NCBI RefSeq assembly: GCF_033843645.1
Contig: NZ_JAWXVZ010000004.1
Coordinates: forward strand, 310,001-374,000
Reading direction: 5' to 3'
Length of the DNA stretch: 64,000 nt
From: Pseudovibrio zosterae
GTDB taxonomy: Bacteria > Pseudomonadota > Alphaproteobacteria > Rhizobiales > Stappiaceae
Of this stretch, positions 40,986 to 49,678 are shown piece by piece. Made by a program: the position numbers and the translations under genes. The notes below the pieces were generated by a model. That model did not search any database, was not told where the DNA came from, and saw only the letters and a program-made list of their open reading frames with translations. Position 1 is the stretch's first letter; each line of letters starts with the position of its first letter.

Positions 40986-41204
40986 ATGAAACTCTCCGGA
41001 ATAAGAACCATTTTAGACCGAAGCATCAATGACTGGACCGTACCACACGAACAACTTCCTCTGACCCACTGTGCGGTCAGAGGAGCCACCACCGGGCAGA
41101 TGTGGCCTGAAACCTGGACGCAGATCCATGGCAGCTATCAACTGGCCAGTTCCCCAGTGCAATCCACGTCAACGCCAGCAACCCCTTCAAGCTATGGAGT
41201 GTAA
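40986..41204 (+). CDS. Small unknown protein in the arc operon
   Basis: A 72-residue frame starts with ATG at 40986 (AAGGG upstream) and ends exactly at the base before the arcA start codon. The sequence begins MKLSGIRTILDRSIND and has a Ser/Thr/Pro-rich tail. I do not recognise a family. The tight fit into the 263-base gap between transporter and arcA is the only evidence; it could equally be a leader region. Confidence 0.4.
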   Translation: MKLSGIRTILDRSINDWTVPHEQLPLTHCAVRGATTGQMWPETWTQIHGSYQLASSPVQSTSTPATPSSYGV

Positions 41205-42434
41205 ATGATGTCCAAGTTCGGCGTACATTCAGAGGTCGGTAAGCTTCGAGAAGTAATGGTCTGTCGCCCGGGCCTTGCCCACATGCGCCTGACACCCGGC
41301 AACTGCCACGAGCTTCTGTTCGATGACGTGCTCTGGGTCAGAGAGGCCCAAAAGCACCACTACGATTTTCGCCTTCGCATGGAAGAGCGCGGCGTCAATG
41401 TCCTCGAAATGCATACATTGCTTGAGGAAACCCTCAATGACCACGATGCCCGCAGGTGGATACTGGACCGCAGGATCACGCCCACCCGCGTTGGAGCAGG
41501 CATGGCCGAAGACCTGCACAGCTGGTTGATGGAACAACCCTCCAAGTTTCTGGCGGAACACTTGATCGGCGGCATCACAAGGGGAGAGCTGGGCTTCGAA
41601 CCAAAGGGCGTTTTTGGCCGCTCACTAGAGCCCCAGGACTTCGTTATTCCGCCATTACCAAACACCTTGTTTACCCGTGACACCTCCTGCTGGATTTACA
41701 ACGGCGTCACAGTAAATCCCATGTACTGGCCCGCCCGGCGCAATGAAACCCTCCTCACAACGGCGATCTATCGCTTCCATTCTCATTTCAAGGGCAAGGT
41801 GAACATCTGGTGGGGCAATCCGGACCAAGATTTCCACGAGAGCACCGTGGAAGGCGGCGACGTGATGCCAATCGGGAACGGCGTGGTCCTGATCGGCATG
41901 GGAGAACGCACCACACCACAAGCGGTGGGCCAAGTCGCACGGTCTTTGTTCGACAACAAGGCAGCAGAGCGTGTGATCGCCTGTCAGATGCCGAAGAGCC
42001 GCGCTGCCATGCACCTCGACACGGTCTTCACTCTGATCGACCGGGATAAAGCCACCGCCTATCAGTCTGTCTGTGATGAAATCAAATGCTACTCAATTCG
42101 ACCAGAAGGCAAGAATGGCTATGTCGATTATCGCCAAGAGAAGGGCCATCTGTTTGATGTTGTTGGAGATGCACTAGGAATTAAGAAACTAACTGTGGTC
42201 ACGACAGGTGGTAACGCGTACGATCAAGAACGAGAACAATGGGATGACGGCAACAATGTTGTGTGTATCGAGCCGGGCGTTGTTGTTGGTTACCGACGCA
42301 ACACCCACACAAATTCGAAGCTTCAGCGGGCCGGTGTCGAAGTTATCGGCATTGAAGGCTCTGAACTTGGCCGCGGCCGCGGGGGCGGGCACTGCATGAC
42401 CTGCCCAATCATTCGCGACCCTATCAGCATGTAG
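41205..42434 (+). CDS. arcA: Arginine deiminase
   Basis: This 409-residue enzyme hydrolyses L-arginine to citrulline and ammonia, the first step of the arginine deiminase pathway. It shows FTRDTSCW, the EGGD motif (STVEGGDVM), the catalytic histidine region MHLDTVF, and the nucleophilic cysteine near the C-terminus in GGGHCMTCP (C397). GGAG precedes two adjacent ATGs at 41205 and 41208. It is followed by arcB and arcC. Confidence 0.96.
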   Translation: MMSKFGVHSEVGKLREVMVCRPGLAHMRLTPGNCHELLFDDVLWVREAQKHHYDFRLRMEERGVNVLEMHTLLEETLNDHDARRWILDRRITPTRVGAGMAEDLHSWLMEQPSKFLAEHLIGGITRGELGFEPKGVFGRSLEPQDFVIPPLPNTLFTRDTSCWIYNGVTVNPMYWPARRNETLLTTAIYRFHSHFKGKVNIWWGNPDQDFHESTVEGGDVMPIGNGVVLIGMGERTTPQAVGQVARSLFDNKAAERVIACQMPKSRAAMHLDTVFTLIDRDKATAYQSVCDEIKCYSIRPEGKNGYVDYRQEKGHLFDVVGDALGIKKLTVVTTGGNAYDQEREQWDDGNNVVCIEPGVVVGYRRNTHTNSKLQRAGVEVIGIEGSELGRGRGGGHCMTCPIIRDPISM

Positions 42435-42474
42435 TCATCAGAAAGATTAATCGAGTAATACGGAGAGCAAAAGC

Positions 42475-43476
42475 ATGGCTTTCAACCTCAAAGGCCGGAG
42501 CTACCTTAAAATCAAGGACTTCACACAGCGCGAAATGCTGTACCTCCTCGATCTGGCCCGAGACCTCAAGCGCGCCAAATACACGGGCAATGAAGTGCAG
42601 CGCATGAAGGGCAAGAATATCTGTCTGATCTTCGAAAAGACTTCCACCCGAACCCGCTGCGCGTTTGAAGTTGCCGCACACGATCAGGGGGCCAATGTTA
42701 CCTATCTTGATCCATCAGGATCTCAGATCGGTCACAAGGAGTCCATGAAGGACACCGCTCGAGTTCTGGGGCGTATGTATGACGCCATTCAATTCCGTGG
42801 CAAGTCTCAAACAGCAGTTGAAGAGCTGGCAGAGTTTGCTGGTGTGCCGGTCTATAATGGTTTGACCGATGAGTGGCACCCAACCCAGATGTTGGCTGAC
42901 TTCTTGACCATGATGGAGCACACCGAGAAGCCCAGGAGTGAAATCTCCTACGCCTATCTTGGCGACGCCCGCAACAACATGGGGCACTCCCTGCTTATGC
43001 TGGGTGCGTTGATGGGCTGCGATGTCCGGATCGTGGCTCCCAAAGAGCTGCAACCAGATCCATCCATCGTGGAGTTTGCTCGTCAGACCGCTGAAAAATA
43101 CGGCTCCCGTGTGATGGTCACTGATGACGTAAAAACTGGCACGGAAGGCGTGGATTTCATCCACACTGACGTGTGGCTTTCCATGGGAGAGTCTGCCGAG
43201 ATATGGGAAAGCCGCATCAGGCTGCTGAGAGACTACCAAGTCAACAAGGCAGTCATAGAAGGCACAGGCAATCCGTACACAAAGTTCATGCATTGCCTAC
43301 CTGCGTTCCACAACCGCGAAACCAAGGTTGGTGAGGAGATTTTCCAGAAGTTCGGCCTTCCGGCAATGGAAGTCACCGAGGAAGTTTTCGAGTCTGATCG
43401 CAATATCGCTTTCGAACAAGCCGAAAACCGCATGCACACCATCAAGGCCGTTATGGTCGCCACGATTGGAAGCTAA
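42475..43476 (+). CDS. arcB: Catabolic ornithine carbamoyltransferase
   Basis: This 333-residue enzyme has the carbamoyl-phosphate-binding STRT (57-60, in FEKTSTRTRC) and the ornithine/phosphate motif HCLPAF near residue 272. In this operon it runs phosphorolytically, converting citrulline and phosphate to ornithine and carbamoyl phosphate. GGAGAGC precedes the ATG. The operon position between arcA and arcC supports the catabolic role over an anabolic ArgF. Confidence 0.95.
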   Translation: MAFNLKGRSYLKIKDFTQREMLYLLDLARDLKRAKYTGNEVQRMKGKNICLIFEKTSTRTRCAFEVAAHDQGANVTYLDPSGSQIGHKESMKDTARVLGRMYDAIQFRGKSQTAVEELAEFAGVPVYNGLTDEWHPTQMLADFLTMMEHTEKPRSEISYAYLGDARNNMGHSLLMLGALMGCDVRIVAPKELQPDPSIVEFARQTAEKYGSRVMVTDDVKTGTEGVDFIHTDVWLSMGESAEIWESRIRLLRDYQVNKAVIEGTGNPYTKFMHCLPAFHNRETKVGEEIFQKFGLPAMEVTEEVFESDRNIAFEQAENRMHTIKAVMVATIGS

Positions 43477-43478
43477 AA

Positions 43479-44408
43479 ATGCGTATTGTCATAGCGCTTG
43501 GCGGAAATGCATTGCTTCGCAGAGGCGAAGCAATGACCGCCGAAAACCAGAGAAAAAACGCGCGTATCGCAGCTGAGGCACTTGCTCCATTGAACAACGG
43601 CCATGAACTGGTCGTCACCCATGGCAACGGTCCTCAGGTAGGCCTCTTGGCCCTGCAAGGCGCTGCCTACAAGGATGTCGAGACTTACCCTCTCGACGTC
43701 TTGGGTGCCGAAACGGTGGGGATGATTGGCTACATGATCGAACAGGAGCTTGGCAACGTGCTTCCTTTCGAAAAGCCGTTTGCCACCATCCTGACTCAGG
43801 TTGAGGTTGATCCCAAAGATCCTGCCTTTCAGGACCCAACGAAGTACATTGGGCCGATCTATTCCAAAGAAGAAGCCGACAAACTGGCCGCTGAAAAAGG
43901 CTGGGCTCTTAAACAAGATGGTGATAGCTGGCGCCGTGTCGTCCCCTCTCCACTGCCAAAACGAATTTTCGAGCTGCGCCCGATTAAATGGATGTTGGAA
44001 CGGGGCGTGCTGGTGATTGCAGCGGGCGGCGGCGGCATTCCGACCATGTACGATGAAAACAACAAGCTCATTGGCGTGGAGTGCGTCATCGACAAGGATC
44101 GAGCTTCCGGTCTGCTTGCCAAGGAGATTGATGCCGATGCCTTTGTCATGGCGACAGATGCAGACGCTGTCTACCTCGACTGGGGAACGCCCGAACAGCG
44201 CGCCATAAAGTCTGCAACTCCGGAAGAACTAGACAAGTATGGATTTGCTGCGGGGTCGATGGGACCCAAGGTAGAAGCCGCCCAGACTTTTGTTCGCCTC
44301 ACTGGGAAAAAAGCCGTCATCTGTACGTTGAACCAAGTGGCGCAAGCCATCGCGGGAGAGGCAGGAACCACCGTGGCCAACGATGCTGGCCCCATGAAGT
44401 TCCACTGA
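43479..44408 (+). CDS. arcC: Carbamate kinase
   Basis: This 309-residue enzyme transfers phosphate from carbamoyl phosphate to ADP, yielding ATP, CO2 and ammonia, the energy-gaining step of the pathway. Motifs include IVIALGGNALLRRGE at the N-terminus, THGNGPQVGLL, VIAAGGGGIP, and GSMGPKVEAA. It starts two bases after the arcB stop, so translation is coupled. Confidence 0.96.
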   Translation: MRIVIALGGNALLRRGEAMTAENQRKNARIAAEALAPLNNGHELVVTHGNGPQVGLLALQGAAYKDVETYPLDVLGAETVGMIGYMIEQELGNVLPFEKPFATILTQVEVDPKDPAFQDPTKYIGPIYSKEEADKLAAEKGWALKQDGDSWRRVVPSPLPKRIFELRPIKWMLERGVLVIAAGGGGIPTMYDENNKLIGVECVIDKDRASGLLAKEIDADAFVMATDADAVYLDWGTPEQRAIKSATPEELDKYGFAAGSMGPKVEAAQTFVRLTGKKAVICTLNQVAQAIAGEAGTTVANDAGPMKFH

Positions 44409-44411
44409 TAG

Positions 44412-44456
44412 ATTTGAGGTCCCGACCTCTTCGCGAGGTTGGGGCCTTCCAAATCA
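44412..44456 (+). terminator. Terminator of the arc operon
   Basis: GGTCCCGACCTC pairs with GAGGTTGGGGCC around a TTCGC loop (two G-U pairs), and the flanks GATTTG/CAAATC extend the stem. The T-run is weak, so this is a likely but not ideal intrinsic terminator. Confidence 0.65.
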
Positions 44457-44555
44457 AGTCTCCCCAAAACAGCTCGGACCTCCGATGAAGCTACTCCCGG
44501 CATCACCGGAACCTCTTCATCTTTGGCTCAAGCGTATCGAGGGCTATCGAGAATT

Positions 44556-44584
44556 TTGACACAAGCTATACTGGCAAATATGAA
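44556..44584 (+). promoter_or_regulatory. Sigma-70-type promoter for the GNAT gene
   Basis: A perfect -35 TTGACA (44556-44561), a 17-bp spacer and -10 TATGAA (44579-44584) lie about 115 bp upstream of the acetyltransferase start. The long leader between them shows no gene. Confidence 0.65.
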
Positions 44585-44700
44585 GCGCACCGTCAGAGAC
44601 CTGAAGCATTGGTCTGCTTGTGCATGAACTACAACCTCACGTCTATCGCTTACCTCATGGAATGGTAGACAAAGCCGCGCGTCGGTATGGGAGATAAGAG

Positions 44701-45237
44701 ATGGATGGTTTGCTCTGGATTCCGATGAGCGAGGGCGCAGTTGATAAGCTGGCACCCATCATGCAGCACGCCTACCCACACCTTCCGGATGAGACGGTCG
44801 CCTTTCATGAGAAACGGGCTCTATATCCCAACGGATGCTTCGTTCTCGTTCGCGAGCAAGAGCCAGACGTCGTTCTGGGATACGTGATTGCGCATCCATG
44901 GCGTCTCAACGACATTCCGCCGCTCAATGAAACTTTCGGCAAGCTGCCCGGCGGAAGTGATGTGCTGTATCTCCACGACGTTGCGCTTCTTGCGCAGGTG
45001 CAAGGCGTTGGTGCCGCGCACGCCATTCTTCATAAGCTCGACAGCCTCGCCGCAGAAGAAGGCTTCAAGCAGATCGCCATTACGGCAATCCCCCAAGCGA
45101 TCTCCTACTGGCAGAAAAAAGGCTTCGAAGAGGTACATGTCCCTCAGTTGGAAGAAAAGCTTCTGAAGTACGGCATGGGCTCCAAATACATGCTTCATAC
45201 AGTAAATGGAGAGGCACCTGCGGAAGAAGCCGACTAG
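44701..45237 (+). CDS. GNAT-family N-acetyltransferase
   Basis: This 178-residue protein shows a GNAT core with YLHDVALLAQVQGVGAAHAIL, where the Q/G-x-G-x-A loop binds acetyl-CoA, followed by IAITAIPQAISYWQKKGFEE. The substrate is unknown. The gene lies between the arc and put units and its stop overlaps that of the convergent putR gene by four bases. GGGAGA precedes the start. Confidence 0.82.
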   Translation: MDGLLWIPMSEGAVDKLAPIMQHAYPHLPDETVAFHEKRALYPNGCFVLVREQEPDVVLGYVIAHPWRLNDIPPLNETFGKLPGGSDVLYLHDVALLAQVQGVGAAHAILHKLDSLAAEEGFKQIAITAIPQAISYWQKKGFEEVHVPQLEEKLLKYGMGSKYMLHTVNGEAPAEEAD

Positions 45238-45692
45238 ATAACCGTGGCACGCTCCTTCACAGGCTCCATACAAACGAAAGTCGACGTTTGCGCGACGTGT
45301 GGCATCGCGGAGATCTTCTCACCAAGCACTTGCCGATAACTTGCAATATCCTTGGTGCGGACCTTGAGCAGATAGTCGAAGCTGCTGGCGATCATATGGC
45401 ATTGTTCGATTTCCTTGATACCACGCGCCGCTCGATTAAATGCTTCAAGCGACTGCGAGCGCGTATCGCTTAGCTTGACCTGCACAAACGCGATGTGGCC
45501 CGCCGACACCTTGCTCGGATCAATCTCTGCACGATAGCCCAGAATATACCCCTTTTCTTCAAGTCGCTTCATCCGCAACTGGCAAGGGGTCTTGGACAAC
45601 CCGACCCGCTTTGCCAGCTCCGTAACGGTGATACGCCCGTCATCTTGAAGCACCGTAAGGATTTTCCGATCAAAGCTATCCAATTCGCCCAA
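45234..45692 (-). CDS. putR: Lrp/AsnC-family activator of putA (PutR)
   Basis: This 152-residue regulator has the N-terminal helix-turn-helix ITVTELAKRVGLSKTPCQLRMKRL and a C-terminal RAM/AsnC ligand domain (IAFVQVKLSDTRSQSLEAF, then EIEQCHMIASSFDYLLKV). Divergent placement from putA matches PutR of Agrobacterium and Rhodobacter, which activates putA in response to proline. The start codon appears to be TTG with GGGAGA upstream. Confidence 0.88.
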   Translation of the reverse strand: MGELDSFDRKILTVLQDDGRITVTELAKRVGLSKTPCQLRMKRLEEKGYILGYRAEIDPSKVSAGHIAFVQVKLSDTRSQSLEAFNRAARGIKEIEQCHMIASSFDYLLKVRTKDIASYRQVLGEKISAMPHVAQTSTFVCMEPVKERATVI

Positions 45693-45840
45693 AACACTCT
45701 CCCAGACTCACCGAAAGACCTAGTGATAGCACGTAATCTGGTCTAATTTCTTCTAATCATACAAATTCGAGGAGATACGACCAAGAGCCTTTTGATAGTA
45801 TGCAAGCAAATACAAAGTCGATCATGAATTGGAGAGTATG

Positions 45841-48800
45841 ATGGTCGCAACAATGCAGAAGCAAAACATCCGCACCGCCATTCGAAACGCTTATCTGGCA
45901 GATGAAGAAACCTGCGTGAGGGCGCTCGCAGCCTCCATCAAGCTGGATGAGACAGAGCGTCAAGCCATATCGCTGGAAGCAACAAGGCTCGTGCGCGAAT
46001 TGCGGAGTACCACCTCACCAACCATGATGGAGAGCTTCCTCGGTCAGTATGGCCTGTCCACACAGGAAGGTATCGCGCTCATGTGTCTTGCAGAAGCATT
46101 GTTGCGTGTGCCAGACACAGACACCATTGATGAGCTGATCGCAGATAAAATCACACCCAGCAAATGGGGTGAACATCTGGGGCGCTCGACCTCGTCTCTC
46201 GTAAACGCCTCAACATGGGCCTTGCTGCTTACAGGCAAGGTGCTGTCTTCAGACAATCAAGGCATAGCTGGCGCGCTCCATGGCATGGTAAAGCGGCTCG
46301 GCGAACCGGTTGTACGAAAAGCCGTTTCGCAGGCGATGAAAGAACTTGGTCGCCAGTTTGTTCTTGGCCGTTCAATTGAAGAAGCCCGCAAAAACGCCCG
46401 AACCTATGAAGACAAGGGCTTCACTTATTCCTATGACATGCTAGGTGAAGCAGCTCTGACTGAAGAGGATGCAAAGCGCTATCACAAGGCCTACGCCGAC
46501 GCCATTGGAGAGATCGCAAAGGCTTGCACCTCCTCAGAAATCCGCGAAAACCCCGGCATTTCAGTCAAGCTCTCAGCCCTTCATCCGCGATATGAGTTTG
46601 CCAAGAAAACGCGCGTTCTGCAGGAGCTAGTGCCCCGAACTTTGTCGCTTGCCAAACTCGCGCGCGATGCGGGTATGGGCTTTAACATCGATGCAGAAGA
46701 AGCAGATCGGTTGGACCTATCCCTTGATGTAATTGAGCAAGTGCTATCAGATCCAGCACTTGAAGGCTGGGATGGCTTCGGCGTCGTGGTGCAGGCCTTC
46801 GGACAACGCTGCGGTCTCGTGATCGATTGGCTCTACGAGCTCGCTACAAAACATGACCGTAAGATCATGGTGCGACTGGTGAAAGGAGCCTATTGGGATT
46901 CGGAGATCAAGCGCGCGCAAACGATGGGTCTTGAGGGCTTCCCGGTCTTCACTCGCAAGAACAACACCGACATATCCTACGCTGCTTGCGCACAAAAGCT
47001 GCTCGCAATGACGGATCGGATTTACCCGCAGTTTGCAACCCACAACGCCCATAGCGTGGCCACCATTTTGGAAATGTCCAAGGCCTTGCCAAAGTCGTCC
47101 TTCGAGTTTCAACGGCTACATGGAATGGGTGAGGCGCTCCACGACATTACCATGCAGGCGCACGACACCCGCTGCCGCATCTATGCTCCCGTCGGTGCGC
47201 ACAAAGACCTGCTGGCATATCTGGTTCGCCGCCTCCTGGAGAACGGTGCAAACTCGTCCTTCGTCAATCAGATCCGCAATGAGGCCATCTCGCCAGAAAC
47301 CATTGCAGAGGACCCGATTGAGCACTTCGAAACCACCAGTTTGCCTATATACAATGATCGCATCGCCACTGCTCCGCGCCTTTTTGGCCCGCACCGCAAG
47401 AACTCACGTGGTTGGGACCTCAGTGATCCTTTGGCAATGGATGAATACCTCATTGAACTTAATGACTTCAAAGACAAACGATGGACCTGTGAGCCCCTTA
47501 TCGCTGCGCCAGTAGAAGGAACCAGCCCCAAGGACATTCTGAACCCCGCCGACCTCACAGATGTGGTGGGCACCGTTCGCAACGCTTCAGCCAACGATAT
47601 CTCCAAGGCTCTCACAGCCGCAGAAGCCGGAGCGCAAGAGTGGGCTGCCTTGCCCGTTGCCAAGCGTGCAGAATTGCTCAACAAAACCGCAAACCTCTAT
47701 GAAGAACATGCCTATGAAATCTTTGCCGTTCTGACCCGTGAAGCAGGCAAGAGCTACATGGACGCAATCAACGAATTGCGAGAAGCAGTAGATTTTGCCC
47801 GCTACTACGCCCAGGAAGCACTGCGCCTTGAGGAAGAGCGAGGCAAGATCGCGGCTCGTGGGATCATCTCCTGCATCTCTCCATGGAACTTCCCGCTTGC
47901 GATTTTCTCAGGGCAAGTTTTCGCGGCTCTTGCCGCCGGTAATGCGGTCCTAGCAAAACCGGCAGCACCCACACCTCTGATTGCCGCAGTGGGTGTACGC
48001 CTCATGCATGAGGCAGGCATTCCGAAGGCAGCCGTTCAGCTGCTCCCGGGTGGTGGCTCCGATGTTGGAGCCGCACTCACAAAGGACCCACGCATCTCGG
48101 GTGTTTCCTTCACTGGCTCCACGGCAACGGCGCAAACCATCAACAAAGCCATGGCGCAAAACCTGTCTCCAGCCGCACCACTGATTGCTGAAACCGGCGG
48201 CCTTAATGCGATGATCGTCGATTCAACCGCACTTCCTGAACAAGCCATCCGAGACATCATCACCTCAAGCTTCCAGAGCGCTGGCCAACGTTGTTCCGCA
48301 CTGCGCATGCTTTATGTTCAAGAGGATGTCGCAGACCGCTTCCTCACCATGCTGTTCGGTGCTATGGATGAACTGGAACTTGGAAACCCTTGGTCTTTGA
48401 GTGTTGACGTTGGGCCTGTCATAGACGTTCCGTCGCAGAATAAAATTGAAGCGCACTGCGCCAAGTGGGCCGAGAAAGGCCGCGTTCTGAAGACCCTGAA
48501 GAAACCTGAGGGCGGATACTTTGTCTCCCCAACGGTTATCAAGCTTACAGGCATTGAAGAGCTGGAAGAAGAAATCTTCGGCCCGGTTCTGCATGTGGCT
48601 ACCTTCAAGGCCGATCAGGTCGATAAAGTCATCAACGACATCAACGGAAAGGGCTTCGGCCTCACCTTCGGCCTTCACACCAGAATTGATAGCCGCGTTC
48701 AGCACATTGTGGACCGGGTAAAAACAGGCAACATTTATGTGAACCGCAACCAGATTGGTGCCATTGTGGGCTCTCAGCCCTTCGGTGGCGAAGGCCTGTC

Positions 48801-49479
48801 GGGAACCGGTCCTAAAGCTGGCGGACCACACTATGTGGCACGCCTCGTTGAGCCAAAACTTGCAGCAATCCGGCTTAGAGAGGAGTTACCGATTGTTGGC
48901 AGCGCCTCTCTGCAACAAATGCTGAATGAGATTGGTCAAAGAACCTGGACCGATCCGGACCGCTTCAACAAACTTGCGGCTGCATTTCCTGCACATCGTG
49001 AGCTGATTGATGAAGCCGAAATGACCCAAGTCTTCATCATGCCGGGGCCAACGGGTGAAACCAACAAACTCTCCAGCGCGCCGCGTGGCACTATCCTGTG
49101 TCTGGGCCCTGATCGAGAAGCCTTGGAAGAACAGGCCATCTGCGCCCTCGCGTCAGGCAATGCGGTCGTATTGGTAGGTGAGTTGGCATCAGAGCTTTCA
49201 GCAGAGCTAACAAGACTTGGTGCGCCCTCGGCTGCACTCGATGGCCACCTCTCTGCGGCATCGCTTAGCAAAGTGGAGCACGTTCACGCTGTAGCCAGCT
49301 TCGCAGAGCTTGCTGAACTCAAGGAGATGCGCAATGCCCTTGCCGAGCGCGACGGTGCCCTGCTCCCGCTGATCTGTGAGCGCGGTCAACCCGAACGCTA
49401 CGCCCTTGAGAGGCACTTGTGCGTTGATACCACAGCGGCAGGAGGCAACGCTTCACTACTCGCTGCGGCTGAAAGCTAA
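45841..49479 (+). CDS. putA: Bifunctional proline dehydrogenase / P5C dehydrogenase
   Basis: This enzyme of about 1,212 residues oxidises proline to glutamate in two steps. The FAD-binding PRODH domain (about residues 150-480) includes VRLVKGAYWDSEIKRAQ and the later DTRCRIYAPVG. The aldehyde dehydrogenase domain (about 530-990) has ISPWNFPLAIF, ETGGLNAMIV and the catalytic cysteine in SAGQRCSALR (C818). A C-terminal region of about 200 residues ends the protein, as in long PutAs. The N-terminus lacks the ribbon-helix-helix DNA-binding domain of trifunctional E. coli PutA, which agrees with a separate PutR. ATGs at 45838 and 45841 follow GGAG. Confidence 0.96.
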   Translation: MVATMQKQNIRTAIRNAYLADEETCVRALAASIKLDETERQAISLEATRLVRELRSTTSPTMMESFLGQYGLSTQEGIALMCLAEALLRVPDTDTIDELIADKITPSKWGEHLGRSTSSLVNASTWALLLTGKVLSSDNQGIAGALHGMVKRLGEPVVRKAVSQAMKELGRQFVLGRSIEEARKNARTYEDKGFTYSYDMLGEAALTEEDAKRYHKAYADAIGEIAKACTSSEIRENPGISVKLSALHPRYEFAKKTRVLQELVPRTLSLAKLARDAGMGFNIDAEEADRLDLSLDVIEQVLSDPALEGWDGFGVVVQAFGQRCGLVIDWLYELATKHDRKIMVRLVKGAYWDSEIKRAQTMGLEGFPVFTRKNNTDISYAACAQKLLAMTDRIYPQFATHNAHSVATILEMSKALPKSSFEFQRLHGMGEALHDITMQAHDTRCRIYAPVGAHKDLLAYLVRRLLENGANSSFVNQIRNEAISPETIAEDPIEHFETTSLPIYNDRIATAPRLFGPHRKNSRGWDLSDPLAMDEYLIELNDFKDKRWTCEPLIAAPVEGTSPKDILNPADLTDVVGTVRNASANDISKALTAAEAGAQEWAALPVAKRAELLNKTANLYEEHAYEIFAVLTREAGKSYMDAINELREAVDFARYYAQEALRLEEERGKIAARGIISCISPWNFPLAIFSGQVFAALAAGNAVLAKPAAPTPLIAAVGVRLMHEAGIPKAAVQLLPGGGSDVGAALTKDPRISGVSFTGSTATAQTINKAMAQNLSPAAPLIAETGGLNAMIVDSTALPEQAIRDIITSSFQSAGQRCSALRMLYVQEDVADRFLTMLFGAMDELELGNPWSLSVDVGPVIDVPSQNKIEAHCAKWAEKGRVLKTLKKPEGGYFVSPTVIKLTGIEELEEEIFGPVLHVATFKADQVDKVINDINGKGFGLTFGLHTRIDSRVQHIVDRVKTGNIYVNRNQIGAIVGSQPFGGEGLSGTGPKAGGPHYVARLVEPKLAAIRLREELPIVGSASLQQMLNEIGQRTWTDPDRFNKLAAAFPAHRELIDEAEMTQVFIMPGPTGETNKLSSAPRGTILCLGPDREALEEQAICALASGNAVVLVGELASELSAELTRLGAPSAALDGHLSAASLSKVEHVHAVASFAELAELKEMRNALAERDGALLPLICERGQPERYALERHLCVDTTAAGGNASLLAAAES

Positions 49480-49498
49480 TTCACGCCCCCGTTTTCTG

Positions 49499-49530
49499 GA
49501 AATGGCGCCTAACGAGGTGCCATTTCTTTA
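49499..49530 (+). terminator. Rho-independent terminator of putA
   Basis: GAAATGGCGCC/GGTGCCATTTC (one G-U pair) forms an 11-bp stem followed by TTTAT, 20 bases after the putA stop. Confidence 0.82.
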
Positions 49531-49678
49531 TGGCCACACTTTCACTTGAAGCTCCACCCTACCAAGTATGAGTGGTATCCCTTAGCTCTTCTGCTAGGCT
49601 GCGAAACCAACACAAGGTGCAATCCTAGGACACACTGCGCCTCGACAGAAACCACCTCATCTTCTCTAGGGACAAGAA

